From Shimia marina (GTDB lineage: Bacteria > Pseudomonadota > Alphaproteobacteria > Rhodobacterales > Rhodobacteraceae): a DNA stretch of 43,662 bases. The translations under genes and the position numbers were made by a program. Below, piece by piece: positions 37,463 to 43,662 of the stretch (positions are counted from its first letter, which is position 1; each line of letters opens with the position of its first letter). The DNA lies in contig NZ_CYPW01000027.1 in the NCBI RefSeq assembly GCF_001458175.1, positions 630,404 through 674,065 on the forward strand. The letters run 5' to 3'. The notes beneath the pieces were generated by a model. The model did not search any database. It was not told where the DNA came from and saw only the letters and a list, made by a program, of their open reading frames with translations.

Positions 37463-38938
37463 TCAGAGCCCGTAGATCTCGCCAAATTTCGCTTCCAGAT
37501 AATCCAGCAGCGGCGCGCCACTTGGGGCCTTACCCGTGGCATGCTCAATGGTCGCCGCTGGCTCACGCAGGCCACCGTGGCGCTGAAGGTTCTCCCGCAA
37601 CCAGCCCGTCGCGGCCGAAGTATCGCCCTGCGCCAATTGCGCGTCCAATCCCGGCACCGCCGCCCGCAACGCTTCATTCAGACAGCCCGCGTAGACATTG
37701 CCCAGAGAATAGGTTGGGAAATAGCCAAACAGCCCCACCGACCAATGCACATCCTGCAAAACGCCATGGGAAGGCCGATCCACCGCATAGCCAAAATCAG
37801 CCTTGAAGCGATCGTTCCAGGCCGCCTCCAGATCATTTACCGCCAGATCCCCAAGCATCAGGGCGCGCTCAAGATCAAATCGCAGCATGATATGCAGGTT
37901 ATATTGCACCTCATCCGCCTCGGTGCGGATATAGCCATCATTGACCCGGTTCACCGTGCCATAAAACGCCTCAGCACTCTCAATGCCAAAATCGCCAAAT
38001 TCCGCTTTCATCTGCTCAAACAGCCAGCCCGTATAGGCACGGCCACGCCCAAGCTGGTTCTCATAAATCCGGCTCTGGCTCTCATGCACCCCCATGGAGA
38101 CACCCCGCCCCAGCGGGGTCAACAGATAGGCATCATCAATGCCCTGCTCATAGGCCGCATGCCCGACCTCATGGATCGTGGAGTAAAAACAGTTGAACGG
38201 GTCATTTTCACTTGTCCGCGTTGTGATCCGCACATCCTGACCGGAGCCCGAACAGAACGGATGGGTCACGCAATCAATCCGCCCATGGTCAAAATTATAG
38301 CCAAAAGAGGCCGCCAGCTTGGCCGTCAGCGCCATCTGCTTGTCCGCCGGATAATGCCCGCTCAGCTTTTGTGGGGCCTCGGCGGCCAGCACTGCTGCAC
38401 GTAGCGCCACCAGACGCGGGCGCATGGCATCAAACATGGCCGCGATCTCAGCCGCCGTCATTTCCGGCTCATAGTCATCCACCATGGCATCATAAACGTC
38501 ACCACCTGCCGCAAGCGCCTGCCCTTCCTGACGCTTGAGGTTCACCACCTCCTGCAATGTCGGCAGGAAACCGGCCACATCCTCGTCACTGCGCGCCTGC
38601 GCCCAGATCCCTTGCGACCGGCTCGTCACCTTGGCAATTTCCGCCGCCAGATCCGCCGGAACTTTCGATGTGCGCGCATAGGTTTTAGCAATGTGGCGCA
38701 CATGGGCTTTGGCCACCTCGTCGAGCTGGGCTGTGTCAATCGCCGCCAGCCACTCCCCCACTTTGGGATCAATCCGGCGCGCATGCAGCACGCTTTCCAT
38801 CGCTGCCATTTCCTCGGCCCGCTGCCCGGCGGCGCCTTTCGGCATGATCGCTTCCTGATCCCAGCCAAGACGCCCGGCCACCTGGCCAAGCGCCTGAGTG
38901 GTGTGTTCAAAGGCCATCAACTGCTCATATGCAGACAT
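37463..38938 (-). CDS. M32-family carboxypeptidase (Taq type)
   Basis: The 491-residue metallopeptidase removes C-terminal residues from peptides. The start at 38938 (MSAYEQLMAFEHTTQAL) has AAAGGGGA upstream; a frame extending to 38995 is not supported. The zinc motif is HEVGH within IHEVGHAAYEQG, and the later HESQSR matches the family's third-ligand region. Conserved M32 segments DVRITTR and GRGVSMGVHESQSRIYENQ are present. It has no signal peptide, so is cytoplasmic. It follows ctaA by 28 bases on the same strand. Confidence 0.92.
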   Translation of the reverse strand: MSAYEQLMAFEHTTQALGQVAGRLGWDQEAIMPKGAAGQRAEEMAAMESVLHARRIDPKVGEWLAAIDTAQLDEVAKAHVRHIAKTYARTSKVPADLAAEIAKVTSRSQGIWAQARSDEDVAGFLPTLQEVVNLKRQEGQALAAGGDVYDAMVDDYEPEMTAAEIAAMFDAMRPRLVALRAAVLAAEAPQKLSGHYPADKQMALTAKLAASFGYNFDHGRIDCVTHPFCSGSGQDVRITTRTSENDPFNCFYSTIHEVGHAAYEQGIDDAYLLTPLGRGVSMGVHESQSRIYENQLGRGRAYTGWLFEQMKAEFGDFGIESAEAFYGTVNRVNDGYIRTEADEVQYNLHIMLRFDLERALMLGDLAVNDLEAAWNDRFKADFGYAVDRPSHGVLQDVHWSVGLFGYFPTYSLGNVYAGCLNEALRAAVPGLDAQLAQGDTSAATGWLRENLQRHGGLREPAATIEHATGKAPSGAPLLDYLEAKFGEIYGL

Positions 38939-38966
38939 CTTCTGTTCCCCTTTCAGGATTGTCGTT

Positions 38967-40118
38967 TCAGGCTGCGTCGCGCAGCGACGTGGCAATCGGA
39001 TAATGGCTCAAAAAGCGCGCCCGCAGGATCAGCACAACAACAATCACCGCCATGATCTGATGGGTGATGGCCACATGCATATGGGCAAACGTCAGAACCG
39101 TGACAACGCCCAGCACCATCTGCAGGAACACCGCCGCCAGTGACATATTGAAAGCAAACCGGGTGGCCTTATGCGCCGAAGCCTGCCCGCGCCGCCACAC
39201 AACAATGGCAAAGATCATCAAAAGATAGCCCCAGCTGCGGTGCACAAACTGCACAAGCCCGGCATTCTCAAAGAAATTGCGCCACAGCGGCTCCAGATCA
39301 AAGGCCTCCGCAGGGAAGACCTGCCCCGCCATCAAAGGCCAGTCATTGTAAGACCGCCCCGCATCAATGCCCGCCACAAGCGCACCCAGCAGGATCTGAA
39401 CATAGGTGGCATGCAAAAGCCCCGTCGCCAGAGAGAACTGCTTGGCCTCTTTGCCGCGCCGCGCCTGCATCAGATCCCGTTCACTGCGCCCCAGCAACAA
39501 AATGTACCATGTGATGAAACCAAGGATCAGAAAGGCCAGCCCCAGATGCGTCGCCAGACGGTAGCTCGCCACGGTCGTGACCCCTTCACCGGAGGTCACC
39601 CCGGAGGCCACCATCCACCAGCCAATTGCGCCCTGAAGGCCCCCAAGCCCCCCAATCAGCAAAAGCCGCCCGGTCCATCCGGTTGGAATCTGCCGCGCCA
39701 CGGCAAAGCCAAGAAAGCCAAGCGCCCAAACCAGACCAATCACACGCCCCAGCTGACGGTGGCCCCATTCCCACCAGTAAATGACCTTGAAATCTTCAAG
39801 CGTCATCCAGTTGTTGTCGATCGCCCATTGGTCAATCTGTTTGTATTTCTCAAATTCGCTTTGCCAATCCGCCGCGCTCATCGGCGGCACCGCCCCGGTC
39901 ACAGGGCGCCATTCGGTGATCGAAAGCCCGCTGTCGGTCAACCGGGTCAGCCCGCCCACGGCGATCATCAGCACCACCAGTACAAAGAGGATCATCAGCC
40001 AGAGCCGAATGCCCCGCCGCGCGCCCTTGGCTCCGCTGTCAATCACGCCAACAGCCTTGGGGGCCTCTTTTGGACCCTCGCTGCCAACCTCTTCAAAAAT
40101 GCTGCGTTTCTGGCTCAT
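38967..40118 (-). CDS. ctaA: Heme A synthase (CtaA/Cox15)
   Basis: The enzyme oxidises the methyl group of heme O to the formyl group of heme A for aa3-type cytochrome oxidase. The 383-residue protein has about eight membrane helices. Family signatures are VGGLTRLTDSGLSITEWRP and the heme-ligand histidines in GHRQLGRV, ATHLGLAF, HRSWGYLL and THQIMAV. The N-terminal 35 residues are charged and cytoplasmic. It is the alphaproteobacterial/mitochondrial long type. The 117-base gap upstream, after trmJ, could hold its own promoter. Confidence 0.94.
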   Translation of the reverse strand: MSQKRSIFEEVGSEGPKEAPKAVGVIDSGAKGARRGIRLWLMILFVLVVLMIAVGGLTRLTDSGLSITEWRPVTGAVPPMSAADWQSEFEKYKQIDQWAIDNNWMTLEDFKVIYWWEWGHRQLGRVIGLVWALGFLGFAVARQIPTGWTGRLLLIGGLGGLQGAIGWWMVASGVTSGEGVTTVASYRLATHLGLAFLILGFITWYILLLGRSERDLMQARRGKEAKQFSLATGLLHATYVQILLGALVAGIDAGRSYNDWPLMAGQVFPAEAFDLEPLWRNFFENAGLVQFVHRSWGYLLMIFAIVVWRRGQASAHKATRFAFNMSLAAVFLQMVLGVVTVLTFAHMHVAITHQIMAVIVVVLILRARFLSHYPIATSLRDAA

Positions 40119-40235
40119 CGCTGACTCCTGCTCTTGCGCGTGAGCCTAATTTGGCCACGCGGAAGCTTCAACCACTCTCGGGTACGAATTGATATGGGCT
40201 ACGGACCTGCAGTGCCTTGCAAGACAGGCAGAAAA

Positions 40236-40979
40236 TCAGCCCTTTTCCTTCCAGCGGACCATCTGTCGCAGCACCCCATGCAGCATCTGCACATCCGCAC
40301 GGGTCATCGGCATACGACTCCACATATTGCGCAGATTGATCTTCATGCCTTCTGCCTTCTCCGGCGGAAAGAAGAAGCCTGCCGCGTCCAGCCGCTCTTC
40401 ATAATGGCGCTCAAGCGCCTCCATCTCGGCGTGATTGGCCCAGTCGGTTTTGGTCATATCAACGCGCTCATGCACGATATCCGCAGACTGACGCCGCCAC
40501 TCATAGGCGGTCAGCAACACACATTGCGCCAGATTGAGCGAGGCATATTCCGGGTTCACCGGCACATTGATAATGGCATTGGCCCGCGCAATGTCCTCAT
40601 TCTCAAGCCCGGCGCGCTCTGGTCCAAACAGCACAGCCACTTTTTCGCCGCGCGCAATGCGCTCCGCCGCCTGTTTCATCGCCGTCTCAGGCGTCACCAC
40701 AGGTTTGGTCAGCCCCCGCGCCCGCGCGGTGGTCGCAAACACATAGTGACAGTCCTCCAGCGCTTCCGCCGTGGTCTGCGTCAGAAAGGCACCGTCCAGC
40801 ACCCTTCCTGCGCCTGAGGCCATGGCCACCGCGCGTTCATTGGGCCAGCCATCGCGCGGATCCACCACCCGCATTTTATCAAGACCAAAATTCAGCATCG
40901 CCCGCGCCGCACCACCGATGTTTTCCCCCATCTGCGGGCGCACAAGAACAAAAGCGGGCTGCGGTGTCGCGGTGGTCAT
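40236..40979 (-). CDS. trmJ: TrmJ-type tRNA 2'-O-methyltransferase
   Basis: This SPOUT-class enzyme methylates the ribose of nucleotide 32 in tRNA. The start at 40979 (MTTATPQPAFVLVRPQMGENIG) has AGGAGACA upstream and gives 247 residues. SPOUT motifs are RPQMGENIGGAARAM (14-28), LFGPERAGLEN and INVPVNPEYASLNLAQ, which build the knotted SAM site. The C-terminal helical extension (ending MLHGVLRQMVRWKEKG) is typical of TrmJ. It is on the same strand as ctaA. Confidence 0.92.
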   Translation of the reverse strand: MTTATPQPAFVLVRPQMGENIGGAARAMLNFGLDKMRVVDPRDGWPNERAVAMASGAGRVLDGAFLTQTTAEALEDCHYVFATTARARGLTKPVVTPETAMKQAAERIARGEKVAVLFGPERAGLENEDIARANAIINVPVNPEYASLNLAQCVLLTAYEWRRQSADIVHERVDMTKTDWANHAEMEALERHYEERLDAAGFFFPPEKAEGMKINLRNMWSRMPMTRADVQMLHGVLRQMVRWKEKG

Positions 40980-41179
40980 GGCTGTCTCCTGAAAAATCCG
41001 CCCGCTGATACCCCCGCCGCCCCTGCAAAACAAGCCACCCCGGCTTCATTTGACTGTAAATATCCCCGCCGGAGGCATAAATCTCTTTTGCAAAGCCCGC
41101 CGCAAAGTCGGAAACTCACGATGGCCAAGCCAAAAAAACCGCGCTATAGCGGCGCGATCAAACCACGAGGAACCAGAGT

Positions 41180-41803
41180 ATGTCCGAGACAGAGCTGCCG
41201 CAGATCTATCTGATCACCCCGCCAGAAATCGAACTCTCCCGTTTCCCCGACCAACTTGCTGCCGTGCTGGATGCTGCGGATATCGCCTGCGTGCGCATGG
41301 CGCTGGCCACCCGCGACGAAGATCGCCTGTCACGCGCCGCTGATGCCCTGCGCGAAGTGGCCCATGCCCGTGATGTGGCCATTGTGATTGACGAACATGT
41401 GCAACTCTCCGAACGCCTTGGTCTGGATGGGGTGCATCTCACCGATGCCGGGCGCTCGGTGGGCAAAACCCGCAAAGAACTCGGCGCAGATGCCATCATC
41501 GGCGCTTTCTGTGGGGCGTCGTCCCACGAAGGCATGACCGCCGGTGAACATGGCGCAGATTACGTCAGCTTCGGCCCCGTCGGGGCCACCGCGCTCGGCG
41601 ATGGTACGCTGGCCGAAAAAGACCTCTTTGAATGGTGGTCGCAGATGATTGAAGTGCCGGTTGTGGCCGAAGGGGCGCTGGACGTTGAGATCATCGCCAA
41701 ACTCTCGCCCTTCACGGATTTCTTTGGTATTGGCGAAGAGATCTGGCGCGCCGAAGATCCCGTGGCCAAGCTTAAAGAGCTGCACGCCGCCTTCACCGCC
41801 TGA
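41180..41803 (+). CDS. ThiE/TenI-like TIM-barrel protein, diverged
   Basis: The 207-residue protein aligns in outline with thiamine phosphate synthase (ThiE/TenI): LITPPEIELSRFP, the LGLDGVHLTDAGRSVGK strand, and GADYVSFGPVGATALGDG. Several ThiE catalytic landmarks are altered. The usual QLREK strand reads CVRMALA, the usual NDR reads DEH, and the VAIGGI phosphate loop reads VVAEGAL. It may therefore not make thiamine phosphate. GAGGAACCAGAGT precedes the ATG. It lies 29 bases before psuK and may belong to the same operon. Confidence 0.75.
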   Translation: MSETELPQIYLITPPEIELSRFPDQLAAVLDAADIACVRMALATRDEDRLSRAADALREVAHARDVAIVIDEHVQLSERLGLDGVHLTDAGRSVGKTRKELGADAIIGAFCGASSHEGMTAGEHGADYVSFGPVGATALGDGTLAEKDLFEWWSQMIEVPVVAEGALDVEIIAKLSPFTDFFGIGEEIWRAEDPVAKLKELHAAFTA

Positions 41804-41832
41804 TCCCGCGCGCCTGCGCGCTAGGAGCCTCC

Positions 41833-42726
41833 ATGACCACACGTCCCGACATTCTCTGCATCGGCTCTGTCCTCTGGGACATCATTGGCCGCGCGCCCAG
41901 CCACATGCGACAGGGCTCTGATGTGCCCGGCCGCATCACCCGCCTGCCCGGCGGTGTGGCTTGGAACATCGCCATGACGCTGGCGCGCTTTGGTCTGCGT
42001 CCCGCCGCGCTTTCGGCCATTGGTCAGGATGCAGAAGGCGATGAGTTGATGACCGCCTGTCGTGAAATGGGCGCGATCATGGACTATGTCTATCGCTCCG
42101 CCGATCTGCCCACCGACACCTATATGGCCGTAGAAGGCAAAAACGGGCTGATTGCCGCCATCGCAGATGCCCATTCCCTTGAGGCCGCAGGCGACAAAAT
42201 TCTGGCCCCGCTGGAAAACGGCACGCTTGGCTCAGAGGCCGCCCCCTATGGCGGGCTGATTGCGCTGGATGGCAACCTCACCCAGCGCCTGCTGGATCAG
42301 ATTGCGCGCAGCACGCTGTTTGCGGCGGCTGACCTGCGCGTGGCCCCGGCATCTCCGGGCAAAGCCGAACGGCTCATGCCCTTCCTGCGCCATTCCCGCG
42401 CCGTGCTTTACGTCAATCTCGAAGAGGCCGGCACCCTGTGCCAGACCGAGTTCTCCTCTTCCCAAGCCGCCGCCGAGGGCCTGCTCAAACGTGGCGCGGC
42501 CCGTGCGCTGGTCACGGATGGTGGCAACGCCGCCTCTGATGGCACGGCCGACGGCGTGATCACCCAACAACCGCCTGCGGTCATGGTGACCCGCGTCACC
42601 GGCGCAGGCGACACTTTCATGGCCGCACATATCGTGGCCGAATCTCAAGGCAGCAGCCGCGAAGAGGCGCTCGCACGCGCTCTCACCGCTGCCGCCAAAT
42701 ACGTCTCTGGAGAACACGCCACATGA
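41833..42726 (+). CDS. psuK: PfkB-family kinase, probable pseudouridine kinase
   Basis: The 297-residue ribokinase-fold protein has the PfkB signature 1 around LPGGVAWNIAMTLARFG (38-54) and signature 2 VTGAGD (255-260), with Asp260 as the catalytic base. The stop overlaps the psuG start as ATGA, which argues strongly that its substrate is pseudouridine, phosphorylated at the 5' position. AGGAG precedes the ATG. Substrate assignment rests on context; the fold assignment is firm. Confidence 0.87.
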   Translation: MTTRPDILCIGSVLWDIIGRAPSHMRQGSDVPGRITRLPGGVAWNIAMTLARFGLRPAALSAIGQDAEGDELMTACREMGAIMDYVYRSADLPTDTYMAVEGKNGLIAAIADAHSLEAAGDKILAPLENGTLGSEAAPYGGLIALDGNLTQRLLDQIARSTLFAAADLRVAPASPGKAERLMPFLRHSRAVLYVNLEEAGTLCQTEFSSSQAAAEGLLKRGAARALVTDGGNAASDGTADGVITQQPPAVMVTRVTGAGDTFMAAHIVAESQGSSREEALARALTAAAKYVSGEHAT

Positions 42727-43628
42727 GCCTGATCACCCTGTCCCCCGAAGTGGCAGAAGCCAAGAAAAACGGCACCCCCATCGTGGCGCTGGAAAGCACC
42801 ATCATCACCCACGGCATGCCTTATCCGCAGAACCTCGAAGTGGCGCGTCAGGTCGAAAACGACATCCGTGAAAAAGGCGCCGTGCCGGCCACGATGGCCG
42901 TGATCAACGGCACATTGCACGCCGGCCTGACTGACGCGCAACTCGAAGCACTCGCACAGGCTAAAGGCGTCGCCAAGGTCAGCCGCGCCGACATGGCCGT
43001 GATCATGGCGCAGGGTCGCACCGGCGCCACCACCGTCGCCGCCACCATGATTGCCGCGCATCTTGCGGGCATTTCCATCTTTGCCACCGGCGGCATCGGC
43101 GGCGTGCACAAAGGCGCAGAAGAGAGCTTTGACATCTCCGCCGACCTCACCGAGCTGGGCCACACGCCCGTCACCGTCGTGGCCGCAGGCGCCAAAGCCA
43201 TCCTGGATGTGCCAAAAACGCTGGAAGTGCTGGAAACCAATGGTGTGCCAGTGATTGCATATGGTCAGGACAGCTTCCCGGCCTTCTGGTCTGCGCAATC
43301 CGATCTCACCGCGCCTCTGCGTATGGATGACGCCGCCGCAATCGCCGCCGCCCATAAAATGCGCGGCGCCATGGGCCTGCCCGGCGGCCAGCTGGTTGCC
43401 AACCCCATCCCAGCCTCTGAGGAAATCCCGGCCGAAGATCTGGCCCCGGTGATTGCGCAGGCCACCCGCGAAGCCGAAGAACAAGGCGTGACGGGCAAAG
43501 GCGTCACCCCCTTCCTGCTGCAACGCATCTTTGAGCTGACCGAAGGCCGCTCGCTGGTGGCCAATATCGCGCTTGTGCGCAACAACGCGCGTCTGGCCGC
43601 CGACATCGCCGCCGCGCTTGTAGCCTGA
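42723..43628 (+). CDS. psuG: Pseudouridine-5'-phosphate glycosidase
   Basis: PsuG splits the C-C glycosidic bond of pseudouridine 5'-phosphate to uracil and ribose 5-phosphate. The 301-residue protein keeps the active-site set known from E. coli PsuG: Glu24 in ALESTIITHGMPYP, Lys85 in AKVSRADM, Asp141 in ISADLTEL and the Schiff-base Lys158 in AGAKAILD, each offset by seven or eight. The ATG overlaps the psuK stop by four bases. After the stop, TGGGC-AAG-GCCCA (43641-43653) is a weak hairpin near the window edge. Confidence 0.95.
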   Translation: MSLITLSPEVAEAKKNGTPIVALESTIITHGMPYPQNLEVARQVENDIREKGAVPATMAVINGTLHAGLTDAQLEALAQAKGVAKVSRADMAVIMAQGRTGATTVAATMIAAHLAGISIFATGGIGGVHKGAEESFDISADLTELGHTPVTVVAAGAKAILDVPKTLEVLETNGVPVIAYGQDSFPAFWSAQSDLTAPLRMDDAAAIAAAHKMRGAMGLPGGQLVANPIPASEEIPAEDLAPVIAQATREAEEQGVTGKGVTPFLLQRIFELTEGRSLVANIALVRNNARLAADIAAALVA

Positions 43629-43662
43629 ACAGGGCCGGTTTGGGCAAGGCCCATCCTGCCCT

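Overview
This window reads as ordinary chromosome of a marine-type alphaproteobacterium of the order Rhodobacterales (roseobacter group). The evidence is the set of genes: an IscR-type regulator with an Irr-like operator, a CckA hybrid kinase with a CtrA-type box, an alphaproteobacterial LexA box in front of recA, heme A synthase, a eukaryote-like NADP isocitrate dehydrogenase and a zwf-pgl-pgi cluster. Coding density is high and base composition is GC-rich. I see no rRNA, CRISPR array, transposase, phage module or plasmid gene. One tRNA is present.

Layout. 1-4249: the 5' end of iscR, leaving the window to the left, faces a three-gene overlapping operon (alpha/beta hydrolase, 80-residue unknown, HD phosphohydrolase). 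On the opposite strand follows a pair of overlapping lipid genes (membrane-anchored glycerophosphodiesterase, then a secreted phospholipase A2-like protein). 4504-8741: icd, a YitT-type membrane protein, an SMR efflux protein and typA, ending in a strong terminator. 8742-9398 is AT-richer and holds one weak membrane ORF. 9399-14960 on the minus strand: recA with an overlapping MOSC gene, then alaS, a DUF1330 protein and a class II glutamine amidotransferase. 15156-23049: a small sulfotransferase, cckA, rsmB, a chemoreceptor and guaB. 23336-26847: a ferredoxin-ASKHA activator, a DUF2235 hydrolase and tRNA-Gly(CCC). 26976-31422: a crotonase-fold enzyme and the zwf-pgl-pgi operon. 31639-35514: a Cys-rich radical SAM protein and gyrA. 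35826-37327: a LysR regulator and a small membrane protein. 37463-40979 on the minus strand: trmJ, ctaA and an M32 carboxypeptidase. 41180-43628: a ThiE-like protein with the pseudouridine catabolism pair psuK-psuG.

How genes work together. zwf, pgl and pgi make one unit that moves hexose phosphates into 6-phosphogluconate, with a LacI-type palindrome upstream. PsuK and PsuG phosphorylate pseudouridine and then cleave it to uracil and ribose 5-phosphate. The phospholipase and the glycerophosphodiesterase could act in sequence on phospholipids. recA, its LexA site and cckA lie within 5 kb, and a CtrA-type box sits in front of cckA, so DNA-damage and cell-cycle/motility/gene-transfer control elements are close together.

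I found no clearly new multi-gene system. The best leads are regulatory (Irr-like box on the iscR promoter, CtrA box at cckA, LexA control of a recA-MOSC pair, LacI-type site at zwf) and a few unusual proteins (phospholipase/diesterase pair, Cys-rich radical SAM protein, diverged ThiE-like protein, GyrA with Gly at the Ser83 position).
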